A stretch of 64,000 nt of DNA from Rhaphigaster nebulosa. Its lineage: Eukaryota > Arthropoda > Insecta > Hemiptera > Pentatomidae. The number at the start of each line of letters is the position of its first letter. Position 1 is the first letter of the stretch. The stretch spans positions 229,490,851 through 229,554,850 of the forward strand of contig OX411306.1 of NCBI GenBank assembly GCA_948150685.1, in the 5' to 3' direction. A program made the position numbers and the translations under genes. This document shows, one piece after another, positions 43,801 to 55,477 of the stretch. The notes under the pieces were generated by a model that saw only the letters and a list, made by a program, of their open reading frames with translations, made no database searches and had not been told where the DNA came from.

Positions 43801-45460
43801 GCCATTTAGCATTCAATCGTCAATACAGTGCTACTAATGGAAAGTTTTTACAAAACTGTCATATTTTGTTGTATATTCACAATCAGGTACTTATTGTATT
43901 TTTTTTTGTTTAATTCATTATAAAAAAATGTATACTTATTCGATAATATAGCATGTAGATATTTTACAGTTATAATAAGTTAGTGACATCTCTAACAAAT
44001 AAGGAGTGTCGTAAAACGGTTCACGAAAGACGGGAGGTTTTTTAATTTCAAAATAGAAGATTTTTCACGCACGTGTGCGATTTAACATCGCATTGGTTTG
44101 GAGGATATCTCGATTGACAATTGTTTTAATAGAGCTGGAATCAATCTCTTTTCGAAGAGTATTGAAGTCATAAATCTCATCTGGAAATTCGACTAGTTGA
44201 TATAAGCACGTACCTTTCCGTTAAGATGAAAATGAAATATAATTTTACAGCTGAATACTCATATCTAATTTATTTAAAGTTGTAATTTTCTTGACAAATA
44301 TCAGCAACAAGATTGTAAAAAGTAAAATAACATTACTTAGGCACTCTAAAATCAAGGCACATTTATCAATTAATATTTATATCGTATTGTAAAAAGCAGC
44401 CTTGAAAAGTTGAAACTGAAAAACATTCCAAAATGAATAAAAATAAAAATAACAATAGGGCTCTTTGAGCTTCAATGTACTTAATTTTGTCTGTTTATTT
44501 ATTTGTATTTCCTTTTTTACTTATTTAGTAGAGTTATTAATTTTTTAGTTATTATTATTATTACTCTTTTAGTTTACCTATTATTATTAATTTATCGCCA
44601 GTTTTATTAATCATCAGCTTAATATATTAATATTAACTAATTTATTTTTAGTTGTAATAATTACTCTAACAGTTTCATTTTACAAATTCATCACTGTTTT
44701 CATTTTTCTCACCAAGTCTTTTTAATTATTAATTTTTATTCATTCACTGTATATGTCATTGGTTTATTTTTATTTTTGTATCTTGTTTATTCATCCCTGA
44801 AGAGTGGGTCGAAAAGTCGGTTCCTAATAAATAGTTTTTACTATTTGTGATCCATTTTTTTTTTTTTTTTTTTTTCCGCCACTTGGACCATCTCATTCCT
44901 TCAAAAATAATAATAATTTTGAAATAAATCAATTGAATGAAATCAATAATGTAGTACTACAAACTGACCTGATTTAGCAATTCAACAGCATGGAGCAGAA
45001 GGAAACAATGTCTCACCTAAAAATAAAAATATCATATTAATTATGTATATCAATGTATAAACATGAAAGCAAAAGTACATAAATGATTAACATATGATTA
45101 ATGATTAACAAAAAAAAAGGTACTAAAATAAATAGAAACAAAAGTTTACGATAATTTAAAAACGTCTGGCAAGCAGGCAAATATTGCTTCTTCACAATAT
45201 AGTATCTCAATTTATGTGCCTGAAGAGTAATAAAATTTAACATTGTATTAATCTGAATTATTAAAGGGAATTTGATGAAATTGATACTGGACTATAATAC
45301 ACCAGCCCCCAACTTTCCTCATACTTGTAACCAATATTTTCATCAAATTTAATGTGACCCAGCGTACAGGCCACCACTAAACGGTTAATTATAGTCACCA
45401 GACGTTAAAGCATTGCTTACATGGTGAAAGTTTTCTGTCGTGGTATGTAGGGATGTGACC
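43801..45460. other. Unassigned AT-rich stretch with one isolated motif
   Basis: About 1.6 kb without recognisable genes or shared repeats. At 44797-44820 CTGAAGA, GTGGGTC, GAAAAGTCGG fits the recurrent motif in its shortest form. (ATT)n-like runs at 44540-44620 and a T run near 44857-44875. Confidence 0.4.
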
Positions 45461-45464
45461 TCGT

Positions 45465-45726
45465 AGTGCATGAGGACATAGTACGGTTTGCCAAATCGCG
45501 AGGGATAAGTTGGCTTGGTCATGTAGAGAGGTTCCAGATGAACAGATGACTAGGAAAGTAATGGGAGAAGAGTTTCAATACAAGAGGGCGTCCCAGGACA
45601 AGTTGGATGAGAGATGTGGAACAAGACCTGACCAAGCTTGGAGCCACTGGAGGACGAAGGCGCTGGATCGTGAGGAATTGAGGAAGTATTTTACAGGAGG
45701 CCGAAGTTCTGAGCCCTGAGCTGTAG
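45465..45726 (+). pseudogene. LINE reverse transcriptase C-terminus, frameshifted
   Basis: The reading switches between two plus frames. Frame 1 gives AKSRGISWLGHVERF and later RGRPRTSWMRDVEQDLTKLG; frame 2 gives DEQMTRKVMGEE and HWRTKALDREELRK. Put in order, these reproduce the usual LINE ending (RL-WLGHV-RM--ER.-KK.....RGRPR-RW-DDVE-DL--LG...W---A-DRE-WR). At least three indels break it. A guanine-rich run follows at 45749. Confidence 0.75.
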
Positions 45727-45748
45727 CGCTGAAAAAGAAGTGAATATC

Positions 45749-45769
45749 GGGGGAGGAGGGAGGGGAGGG

Positions 45770-45836
<67 letters not shown>
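45749..45836 (+). repeat. G-run cluster and (TA)n microsatellite
   Basis: GGGGGAGGAGGGAGGGG, then AGGG, at 45749-45769 has four runs of three or more G and could form a G-quadruplex. About 32 TA units follow at 45772-45836. Confidence 0.85.
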
Positions 45837-45849
<13 letters not shown>

Positions 45850-45959
45850 CAAATCTATTGAAAAAGTAATTGATAAATCAAAAAAATATCGATATATCGG
45901 ACTTCAAATTTTTTTAAAGCTATTTTGAATACTTGAATGCCTTGGGCTTTTGGAGACTC

Positions 45960-46340
45960 TATAATCGCTTAAACGGTGTCAGTTTTCTTGTACTATCAGG
46001 ACAATTAGATAATGTGACAAAGCCCTCCTCTGCACGTCGATAGTAAAACGTGTGACAGTTGGAAAAATGGTAGATATAGAACAGCTGACAGAACACTAAC
46101 AATTTGTTGGTCACTATAAAAATTAAATTATATAGTTTTTATTCCTCCTCCAAGAATTAAATAACGCCAAAAACATCGGAAATACAATACAATTTCAGAA
46201 ATAATCGAAACATTGATAAGTAGATAAGGTTAGGTTGATAAGTCACTCCCTCGACAGGCGCTGTCGACTATCAGGTCTAGCCTGATAGTGCGACAGTACT
46301 GCCACGATCGTAAATGCTGTCATGAAGGTGATTGTCGTGG
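45960..46340 (+). mobile_element. MITE, family J, copy 5
   Basis: Left: AATCGCTTAAACGGTGTCAG, then CAGTAAAA-type and GTGTGACAGTTGG blocks and ATGGTAGATATAGAACAGCT (MVDIEQL). The interior is ATATAGTTTTTATTCCTCC, CCAAGAATTAAATAACGCC. Right: AAGGTTAGGTTGATAAGTC and GACAGT clusters. Reverse orientation to the copy at 37005. Confidence 0.65.
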
Positions 46341-47584
46341 TGTAATTTGGTGAACATCGTAAGTCGAACATCGATGTCATCGATACATCGTCATCAAACC
46401 ATCAATACATATTTTAAAAATATCGATGCCTATTTGCTGGATGTGTATGTTCAAAATAAAATACTGATTGTGCATTTTATAAGAAGCAATAAAATATAGC
46501 AATGATGATTAGTTAGAACTCAAATTAGTTAGAACAATTAATTCTCTCAAGAAGGCGGACTAACTTCTTAATTACAAGGAAAGGTACACGGTGAGGAACA
46601 ACATTAATTATTTGCACGGCCTTAGGAGGTAGAAAAGAAGGGAGTTACAAAAACAAAAGAGATGCCGGCCTTAACGAAGGAGTGTTAATTAGCGGTGTTA
46701 TAAAACAGAATAAGGACGTAAATTGAAAGAGGGGTGGGGGAGGGAGAAGAGGAATTATCAAAAGAGCTAAAAAGTGTTGTCGTCGTTCAGTAATGACTAG
46801 GGTTCACTATCGATTCCCAGGGGAGAGGAGGGAGGAAGAGAGAGAGAGCGAGAGGGTCCATAGAGCTATCTATCTCTGCCGCAACTTTTTAATTCACCAC
46901 TTTTTATTCGTTGGCGCCGCTCACTGTAATAGAACAACGTATTTACATGTGCAATAGATAAAATTTCAATAGTTCAATTTTTATTTTTATTTCTTGTGTT
47001 ATTATTATAAAATGTCATGTATTTGACATGGTATAATTTTATTCCCACGTTTTTTATAAACTTAAAAAAAAAAAAATTCGGCAGTGACTATGCCTACCAT
47101 TTAGGGATTTGAAAAGCTTTAATTAATTAGAGTACTTAATTTAGGCGAAAAAAATAATATTACATCCAGTTACTCCCTACTACAAACTGAAGTTTATTTA
47201 TTCAAGTCAAAATTCGTATTTTTTTGGCGAAAAATATGACTGAACTGTTCGTCTGAGACCAACAAATACGAAACGCAGCGGAATAATGATCTCTCTTATC
47301 ACCACTCGGTGCGCTGCTTGCGGTGACGTCATCAGCCTACACCCAAAAGTTGTTCAAATTTACTCGCATACTGTACTTATACCTCAAGTCATAATACAAA
47401 AATTCTTTCAGCAATCTCTATTGACGCATTTTTTCAATTAATCGATTCTAATTCTTGCTTTCTAGCATTTATAGAAGCGGATCTATGGTCGTTTAAAAAT
47501 GACCATGAAATATTTTCTGACCCAACAAATCAGATGGAGAAACGTGTTATTTAATTACAATTTTTCATAAATGTATGAATCATA
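46341..47584. other. Unassigned stretch with purine-rich segment
   Basis: 46350-46440 has ATCGATG repeats. 46530-46910 is purine-rich (GAGGGGTGGGGGAGGG at 46730; GAGAGAGAGCGAGAG near 46840), with no frame. 47270-47345 holds a GTGACGTCATCA palindromic core. Nothing gene-like. Confidence 0.45.
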
Positions 47585-47850
47585 CTGGACTCCGAAATCC
47601 AAGACACAGGTTGTAGTCCCACTGCTGACGGAAAATATATCCGTTAATTCAGCTGTGGATCTACTGTAGGGTAGGTATACCCTCTAGAGGAACACCCAGC
47701 CTTTACAAATTGGGTGCCTGGCCGTTTATTGGGATTGCTGACCTGGCGATTAAGCGTAAATGGTGACTACATCACCATCATGTATAATCGTTGTTCAAGA
47801 CACAGGACTTACTTATCAAGTAATGAACCCAAAATCCTTTCAATCAAGAA
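47585..47850 (+). mobile_element. tRNA-derived SINE (family T), body and tail
   Basis: AGCTGTGGATC, AGGAACACCCAGCC, TTTACAAATTGGGTGCC, GACCTGGCGATTAAGCG and TTGTTCAAGACACAGGACTT follow the order of the 3406 copy, but diverged. The tRNA-like head is unrecognisable. Confidence 0.6.
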
Positions 47851-47892
47851 TTGTATAAGTTGTTTTTTTTTATGACTTAAAAATCAACAATA

Positions 47893-48486
47893 ATAATAAT
47901 TTTGCAACTGAAAAGAGTCTCTCCCATTTTCAGCAGATATGGGAGAATAGACCAAGAGGTTCTACATAGAGTCAAGAAGGCTAATGGTGTGTTCTTCTCC
48001 ATCTGCACTATAATATCAGAGAAACAGGAGATAACGAAAGAAACCAAAATAGCTTTATTTAAAACAGTGTTTCTGCCTGTCCTTCTATATGGTGAGGAGA
48101 GCTGGACTGTTCTTGATAAACACGCGAGCAAAGTAAAGGCCATAGACATGAGGTACCTTAGGAGAGTACTTGGCAAAACAAGAAGAGACTGCTGGAGAAA
48201 TGAGAGAATAAGAGAGGAACTGAATGTAAGGCCAGTAAAAGAAATTATAGAAGATCTCCAACTGCAATGGTTTGGCCATATTTACAGGATGGGCGATAAC
48301 CAAAAGGCTAAATGGCTCTTGGAAGCAAAACCAGAGTGAAAGCAACCTAGAGGCAGACCCAGGATGATGTATCAAAACTATCTGGAGAGACTTGGGCGAG
48401 CCAGAGGAAGCATGGTGGATATGAGAAGAAGGGCCAGCGACAGAGATCAGTGGGCTAGATGGGCCGAGGCCATACCTCTACGCTGA
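47893..48486 (+). pseudogene. LINE reverse transcriptase C-terminal region
   Basis: The best preserved coding relic here. From about 47893 the frame reads SRYGRIDQEVLHRVKKANG, ITKETKIALFKTVFLPVLLY, GEESWTVLDKH, MRYLRRVLGKTRRDCWRNER and LQLQWFGHIYRMGDNQKAK. A premature TGA falls at 48337-48339. The same frame continues past it with KQPRGRPRMMYQNYLERL to a second stop at 48484-48486. These are the standard LINE C-terminal landmarks: GRID-E---R--KA, KT-----VLLYG-E-WT, FLRR--G-TRRD--RN, L-WFGH--RM, PRGRPR. It is 5'-truncated (no polymerase core), and a GAAGAAGAAGATGAAAG tail follows. Confidence 0.85.
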
Positions 48487-49170
48487 TGGCACTAAGGAGG
48501 GGGTGAAAGAAGAAGAAGATGAAAGAGTAATAATGAAAAATAAAAGACCCAATAGGCATGATGGAGATGATGATCTTCAGTTATGTTGTTAGTTAGACCA
48601 CTCGTCCAAATCTTCAATCTTTGTAGTATATCATCGGTGTCAGCTTTATCCATAATTATTACAAATATGTTTGTTTATGGAATACAATGAAAATGAATTA
48701 AATAAAAAAAAATAAGTCTTTATACAGAGATATATTGTCCCCTAAGAATAAAGTAGGCATAGATTATATTACACTTATCTGCCTGCATAAATTCCGGATC
48801 AAACACGCCATTCGATCATAAAATAAACCAGTGGGAGAGTCGTTTCCAAGGATGATTTTAATCACTGGGAACACATACAAAGAATAATATTTATTTACTA
48901 AGTCTTAATTTATTAAAGGTATTAAGAATTTTCAAGGAACAGAATCAAAAAAGTTGTCAAGATTATAACTAATAATAATTATAGATACCGGACAGGGTAC
49001 ACAGTACCCGCAATACTGAATGGGACACCGATTTATCTACCTACTTACCTACGAAAGCTTTTTATTACATACTATATAAGATAAATAAAGCCAAGAATGA
49101 AAATATAAAAATTAATTAATAACGCATACAGTCTTGATTTATATGCACAAGATAGATAATTGTATGTATG
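48487..49170. other. LINE 3' tail and unassigned sequence
   Basis: The first 50 bp (GGGGGTGAAAGAAGAAGAAG) look like a LINE 3' end. The rest is AT-rich. Confidence 0.45.

Positions 49171-49239
<69 letters not shown>
49171..49239. repeat. (TA)n microsatellite
   Basis: About 33 TA units with one CA interruption. Confidence 0.95.
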
Positions 49240-49242
<3 letters not shown>

Positions 49243-50420
49243 AAATAAAAATATAGAAAATAAAAATGATTCTGCGTTAATTATCTGGTAATATTAGTAA
49301 TATGTAATCGTGGACAAAAGTCAAAACATTATTTCACTACTGTGAAAGCTCTTAGTGGTGGTGAAAAATGTTCTATATTAACCGGCTAATACCAAACACT
49401 ATAAAATAGTTTAAGCATCAAAGAATAAGACATTTTTATTTGAGCTTCTTCTCAAAGTCGACATCAGTTGTTCCGTTGTTTGGACAGTATATTTTATAAA
49501 TTTTACTTGTATAACGTCAGTATATGTGTAAGACACAACATATATATTTTGGTTGGGACAAACTTAAGCTTGTGAGTCCTTCTCTGGGGATTAAAGGTTA
49601 TTTGAAGCTGAAGGAGTAATCTTGTCGGCATGCCACTTTTTCGTTAACGCGGATTAGAAAGATATAATGATTATAAAGACTGTAATAACATGGATTTTAT
49701 ATTTTTTAAAGAAATTTTATCCACGACAATAACAGAGAAAAGCTACAATCAGTGCTAACTGTTTTATGTGAATAAAGGAATATAAAATCTAGTGCAGAGG
49801 AGCCTGAAGAAAGTTTAGCAAGACCTTAATCGAATTACCAAAGTGGAGGAGGCCTGATGAATATGGAAGGGCACCTCCTGGCCGAAGAGGTTTGGCGGCG
49901 AGGCTGCGGAAAAAGGGAGAGTCATTTGAATATCCAATCGAGTTTGTTCATCGGCGTGGGGAGATTGGGAAGGGGGGAGGGAGAGAATCCAATTCGATTG
50001 GATCCGATTCACAGAACACTTCGTCAAAGAATAGTCAACAAACAGTATTAAGCCAGACCATACTACATGCGGTCACAATATATTTTTTTTTTGCTGGAAT
50101 CAGGTTTAAAAGACCTTTCTAGAAATGCCATTATGTACGGTACGATATTTGTGGCCCTCCTATGGGATATAAAGGAAAATCAATTAGGACTAGGTTTTTT
50201 TTTGGTCTTAAACTTCGAAAAAAAAGTTGTAAATAAAGTAAAAACATTTATCAAAGAGATCAAAGAGGTTGGGAGTGAGGTAAAATATACTGTTTACTGC
50301 GTGCCGACGTTTCGGCGTAAGTAGTAGACCTTCATCAAGTATAAGAAAAACAAGGTACGAGAATAATTGAAATGAGAACAATATAAATTGTACAACTTTA
50401 CAATCGGGACACATTATTGC
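49240..50420. other. Unassigned stretch with GC-richer patch
   Basis: 49840-50010 is less AT-rich and open in two plus frames (64 and 76 codons) and one minus frame (70 codons) without recognisable domains. It includes a G-run cluster at 49958-49981. At 50305-50340 the minus strand reads TTGATGAAGG...ACGCC, then GAAACGTCGGCACGC, another copy of the recurrent motif, with a weak stem. Confidence 0.4.
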
Positions 50421-50789
50421 TGGTTGATGGCGAAGTTAACCGAAGGTCATCGGACAAGCACTCTCTAGCGCCATTTGTGCTAACTAACTGCTTTGTATTC
50501 AATCGTGACATTCAAATTCATTAGAATTATTAAAATAATAGGAAAATTGTTCTTAAAGCAGTAATAATTTGAATTACGGTAAGGGCCCAACCTCAACTGA
50601 ACTTATTTATCTCAGGAGCAAATAGTGAGCGGAAGTCGACAGCACTAATTATTTTAAATAATATCAAATTAAATCTTTAATAATTTCAATGAATGCGAAT
50701 ATTATAATTGAATACAAAGCAGTTAATTAGCACAAATGGCGCTAGAGAGTGCTGGTCCAGTGATCTTCCGGAAACTTCGGCAGCAACCA
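50421..50789. mobile_element. Palindromic MITE, family B, copy 3 (full)
   Basis: The left end reads TGGTTGATGGCGAAGTTAAC, then CGAAGGTCATCGG. The right end, reverse-complemented, reads TGGTTGCTGCCGAAGTTTCC, then GGAAGATCACTGG. The arms then share AGCACTCTCTAGCGCCATTT, GTGCTAA and TAACTGCTTTGTATTCAAT almost perfectly, and continue more loosely to the centre. Confidence 0.82.
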
Positions 50790-51329
50790 CTGTAAATATC
50801 TCCATTGTAAATTTGTACCCCGTGAGTGAATTCCATCGATCCTAAACTCCATCAGGCCACGCCAAAATCCAACCACTCCAACCGACCGGTAATGATGGGC
50901 GGTAAGATGGACTGCACAGGTTTCTAGACTGTGCTATAATAATAAAAATTTTAAGTTAGTAAATATAGTATAGTTGAAATTTACGATATTTATAGTACAT
51001 TTTACAAAAATATTAATATGAATAACAAAATTATTTTTATTTCTATACTATTAATAATGCTAAAACATATATATAATAATTAAAAGGAAATAAACATTTA
51101 TAAAGGATTTATAACTTGTATATGCTTAAAATTATCATTTACTTTTTTTTGAGGGGCGCTAGAGGAGATTGAGAATTATTTAATATCCTTGCTGTTGTAG
51201 AGCCACTATTATATCTCATTAATTCTCAACAGTTAAATTAATCTGTACATTGAAGAACTTGTAAACTGTAAATATTAGAAAATACGTGTTTAAGTGCTAT
51301 AAGCGAGTATGAATTGAAGGAATCATTAC
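50790..51329. other. Unassigned stretch
   Basis: 50820-50935 is more balanced (ATCAGGCCACGCCAAAATCC, ACCGACCGGTAATGATGGGC) but has no convincing frame. The remainder is AT-rich. Confidence 0.4.
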
Positions 51330-51510
51330 CTGTCGGTAAAAAATGGAATCATAGAAAGGATGGTCAGTGGGGCACATAAATTCTTCTTCACTCCAACCAC
51401 TCCCGTCAATCCATTCCACCGATCCATTGATACATTTGAAGAGGCAGGCAGTAGCCGCCTTAATTTAAACACGATAAAGCCCAGAATTTCAACTTTAGAA
51501 CAGGATAAAT
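51330..51510 (-). CDS. Candidate orphan internal exon
   Basis: On the minus strand a 181-bp segment is bounded by AATTTTTTGAATTGCAAG (acceptor) and CCGACAG|GTAATG (donor). It stays open throughout in one frame: LSCSKVEILGFIVFKLRRLL, then SMDRWNGLTGVVGVKKN and LTILSMIPFFTD. Both edges have plausible phases (59 whole codons plus split codons). The protein is unknown to me and no partner exon was found. Chance occurrence in TE-derived sequence is possible. Confidence 0.25.
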
Positions 51511-52197
51511 CTTGCAATTCAAAAAATTAAAATAATACTGATATAATAGCTAAAGTAAAAAAAAAAAAAAGAATAGATGAATTAAAAATACCGACCGACA
51601 AAATTGTCCAAACTATATTTACTATTTACATATTGATGTTTAAACCATTTCAAACTTAAAAAAAAAAATATTAAAACTGTTACATTGAATACAATTTCAT
51701 ATATTATAACTGATACCTTTCACGTTTAAGAGAACAGCAATCAAATTAAAAAAAAAAAAAAAGAACAGACAAGGAATTTAATTAAAAGTTAAGAAAAATA
51801 CGATTTAGAAATATCTGAACAGAAAATGTACAGGTCTGATTTTAAAGAATATTGGAAGACATGAAACATAATAGTAGACAATATTTCATGGAATAAAATT
51901 CAGGGCAGTAAACAAGACAATATATTCCCGGAAATATCTTCAGTTATGACTTTAATAATGCAATAAGGGATTCCTAAAAGGGAACGAATGCCAAGCTAGC
52001 AATAAATATCAAGTATCCAATAAACCGAAAATACCAGGAAGCTACTCCATTATCATCTTTTATGTGTTATATTGCATATTAAATCTACATGCTTTTTCGT
52101 TATTTATTTTTTATGAAATGATAATCAAAATAATAATCATTTCGCAATAATATTTCAATATTACAGAGTACACAAAATTCTATTTTTCATACCATTA
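51511..52197. other. Unassigned AT-rich stretch
   Basis: A-runs near 51560, 51660 and 51755. No frame or shared repeat. Confidence 0.45.
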
Positions 52198-52427
52198 TCA
52201 AATCAATCGTTCCGGACAGCCTAAGAAACGACAGAAGAAGCTTCCAAATAAATCGATGGAGACGGGAAAGCCTTTAAGAACAATAGGACACAATCCCAGG
52301 AGTTCATCAGGATTGAGCCGTTCAATCGTTATCTCAGACCAATTTCTGAGAAATTGGGCCTTACCTCTCTGGAAATCAATAACCGAATCAAGCTGACTTT
52401 TAGTTTTAAGAGCACGTACTTCAACAA

Positions 52428-52430
<3 letters not shown>
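52198..52430. other. GC-richer segment open in several frames
   Basis: On the minus strand it reads SQLDSVIDFQRGKAQFLRNW, then PDELLGLCPIVLKGF, to a stop at 52198; a strong donor-like CAGAGAG|GTAAGG lies inside. On the plus strand another frame gives SGQPKKRQKKLPNKSMETGK. Which strand, if either, was coding is undecided. The left boundary is unclear and the right side is cut by a TA tract. Confidence 0.25.
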
Positions 52431-52485
<55 letters not shown>

Positions 52486-52500
52486 ACACACACACACACA
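52431..52500. repeat. (TA)n followed by (CA)n microsatellite
   Basis: About 25 TA units, then TGTATA and about 8 CA units. Confidence 0.95.
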
Positions 52501-52632
52501 GATGCATACTTTTTTTTTGCGTTTTTTCTTGCATCGTAACCCTGTTTAAAAGTTATAAAATGCACATATCCACGTTATGCGAAACAGCATAACATATGTA
52601 TGGTATGCTAAGTTTACATTTTAAATTATTTT

Positions 52633-52871
52633 TCAGTGAAAAACTTTATGACAATCACCAAAGCAACTTTGTACATCAACAACATTACCTTAAATACAGA
52701 CCTCGATATGCCAACAGTTAACGAACACATACGGATCCACTACAAACGATTCCACGATAACTTACACAGACATCCTAACACACTCTGTACATGTCTTGTA
52801 TAGAAATGGCGACAACCAACATGCCTGACAGAAGGCTGAAGAGGAGCTGGATGAGGGACCTTCTAACCTAA
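52633..52871 (+). pseudogene. Jockey-type LINE reverse transcriptase C-terminus
   Basis: The plus strand reads TITKATLYINNITLNTDLDM, then PTVNEHIRIHYKRFHDNLHR and HPNTL, to a stop at about 52801. In the next frame it gives NMPDRRLKRSWMRDLLT, ending at TAA 52869-52871. This matches the terminal region of Jockey ORF2: IT-APWYV-N--LH-DL-IP-V--EI------H--L--HPNPL...RRLKR-WPRDLL. One frameshift and a stop inactivate it, and all upstream domains are gone. Confidence 0.82.
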
Positions 52872-53209
52872 CTATATACGATAATCGTGACAGGAAGAGG
52901 TGACACTGGTTACAACTCTTTATCATTTTATGTACATGCCTTTCATGCCACGATAACATGTTATTTGCCAGCTTATTCACTGGTTGGCGATAGGTGTGAT
53001 TACAAAAAATGAAGCCACAAAAAAAAAAAAAATATTGTAATGAATTACACTAATGTGAAATTTACATATAAAATTAAAAGATAGAAGAAACAAAATAAAT
53101 AAATCAAACGCAACAAAACAAGAATAGAAAATAAAAGAACATGTGCAATAGTAGAATTATTTATAAAATTTTTATGGATACATATATAATAATACTACAT
53201 ACATACAGG

Positions 53210-53946
53210 TCACTTATCGTCTTTAGATAATAATAATTTTATTCAATGTTTTTTTTTAATTTACTATTTTTTATATAATTATTTTAATAAGTCACAGGCT
53301 GACTTGTACTTGTATTGTTCTACTTAATTATGAAACAGTTCATGCAAGAACTTTTCTTATAAGTTCTTACTAGAACTTATTGGTCAGAACTTATATAGTA
53401 AAAGTTCTTGGAGAACTTTATCGTAAGAACTTTTATATACATGTTCTATATTAAAAGAGCTCTCTTTAGAGTGGAAACTACTTATGGCATTGTCTGGAAA
53501 TGTTTTCTTATCTTAAAATGTTAATTCTTTACATAAGCATTGTGTAGGTGATTTAATTAAAATTAAAGCAATTTTTCTATTGAAACTAAAGAATATATGT
53601 TAAATTTATTTATTATCCATGTTTTTGTTAAAAGAATTTTTAATTTTTTCAACAATGATGTTGTCCATCGAGGTTTCTCCCACTTCTCGAAGATGCCTCT
53701 CAAGCTTTGTCCCATAAATATGTGAAAATTTATATTTAAAATATTAAAGTAGGAACTTGTATTAACAGAGCTTTTATAAAAAAAAAACTTTGGCAAGACT
53801 TATATTTACAGAACTTTTATCAAAAATTTCTAATTATATGAGTTCTTAAGGAACTTTTTATCAGTAGATTCTTTTGTGTAGAACTTTTATACTAATACTT
53901 TATTGTAAAACTTTTTGAAAAAGTTCAAAAACTGTTTGGAGCCCTG
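53210..53946. mobile_element. hAT-like element, family I, copy 1
   Basis: The left end reads CAGGTCACTTATCGTC, then TTAGATAATAAT; the right end, reverse-complemented, reads CAGGGCTCCAAACAG. Many AGAACTTTTAT-type blocks fill both sides. In the middle the minus strand contains YGTKLERHLREVGETS, conserved with the copy at 62640. Internally deleted relative at 56945-57152. CAGGG-type ends and the overall layout suggest hAT, but no BED finger or RW motif is visible. Confidence 0.6.
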
Positions 53947-54569
53947 GTTTAATGAATAAACCGAACGGTGTTTTCTAAAGGCGTGATGACTATTAAATGA
54001 AGTTGAAATATTACTTCATTAAATTATATATTATATATTCTTAATTTATATATATTTAATTACAGAAGCGAACTGTCAATCATAAAACCCAACGGAAGCC
54101 ACGATATATGACGCAGATAACCAATGGGAAGTAGTTTCGTGACAGCACTATCTTATATCACGATTCAATGTCACGGCCATTCGATATTGCGCTCAGCACT
54201 TCGCTTCCTTACGAGCTTTTACTTGATCATAAGTATAATTAAATTAATAGTAATTGGTAATTTATAAAATGCCTCGAAAAACTATTTTTTTAAAATGTCT
54301 ACAGTGCATTTTCAAGTATAAGAGATCTTTCAACCTCTCAAACTTTCAACCGTCGAAGCTCTCATATATCTGTTACAGTTTTAGAAAATATTTTTTCAAC
54401 TATACCATTCAATACTCTAGTCAGTAGTATAGTTGCATTTTACATTAACGAATATGTTTCTATTACAAAATTCCATTTTATTAAAATATTTTTATAACCT
54501 CAAAAGTATGACCGACTTTGGCCCAGTTGTATTGGGACAAGTTTTTTAGTATCGTCACTGCCCTAAGTC
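53947..54569. other. Unassigned stretch
   Basis: A balanced patch at 54065-54225 (GAACTGTCAATCATAAAACC, CACGGCCATTCGATATTGCG) lacks a frame. The rest is AT-rich. Confidence 0.4.
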
Positions 54570-54827
54570 CAGTGGTTTACTTAGATTTACCGCCCAAAGT
54601 GGTACGATATTGCGCTCCCCCCTCTTAGGGGGTTTTGAAGGGTACTGGTACCAGGACTTTTGGTTTTAGGATTTTTGCAAGGGGGGCAAACTTAATTTTT
54701 AAACTCATTTACCCTCTCCTCTTCAATATAAGTCAGCAACAATATTTTGTATATGTGTATCGAATATTTACGCAAACGCACGCACGCACGAACCCACGCA
54801 CATAAACACACACACACATACACACAC

Positions 54828-54893
<66 letters not shown>

Positions 54894-55477
54894 TATATAT
54901 TCATAAATATATATAATTGTTTCAATTATCACAAAGTTATATCCTCCGAATGCTGTTACTTGTATTTTTTTTTACGTTGTTTTAACTCTGGATTGTTTCA
55001 TTATTTTTATATTTAAATTTTCTTCGTTTTTTCTTTCTTTTTTTTTCATTTTGTTGTCAATGCAACTATATTTATTTTTTTACCAGTGGAATGTTCTTTT
55101 TTTTTTCTTTACTTATATGTTATAATTGAGATTATTGTAAATGTCAATTGACTTTTATTAATATAGTCTTAGGCCAGACATTTTTTGTTTTGGTTTGGTT
55201 TGTTACTTGAACCTACATGTTATTCTCAAGGGACCTAGTCCCAGAATAAAGTTTATTTTTCTTATCACATCTAAATATATCACATCATACATTAAGTCAT
55301 TTTATTGATTGAATTAAGATTAAAACAATTAGCATAACCTAAAAATAAAATTTCGTTCGAAATTTGGCACCCTCTAAATTCTTGCGCCTGGGGCAAGTTT
55401 CAGGTATACTTTTCATTTAGAATTAGATTTTCTTATGAACCCAAGTCTTTCTTCTGCCCAAGCTAGCTAACATAATG
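54570..55477. mobile_element. Possible DNA transposon remnant with CAGTGG-type ends
   Basis: Left: CAGTGGTTTACTTAGATTTA, CCGCCCAAAGTGG, then GCTCCCCCCTCTTAGGGGG. Right: TTTGGCACCCTCTAAATTC, TTGCGCCTGGGGCAAG, ending near the complement of CATTATGTTAGCTAGCTTGG. Animal elements starting CAGTGGCGTAGCTAG with GGCGCCC/GGGGC blocks near both ends look like this. Nine of the first 15 terminal bases pair. It contains (CA)n and (TA)n tracts. Confidence 0.45.
54803..54889. repeat. (CA)n then (TA)n microsatellite
   Basis: ACACACACACATACACACA followed by about 28 TA units. Confidence 0.94.

Noticed and set aside
49815..50122. Gene suggested by three overlapping frames of 64-76 codons
   Set aside because: Frames lie on both strands over the same purine-rich patch, with no recognisable motif, so they are most likely by-products of composition.
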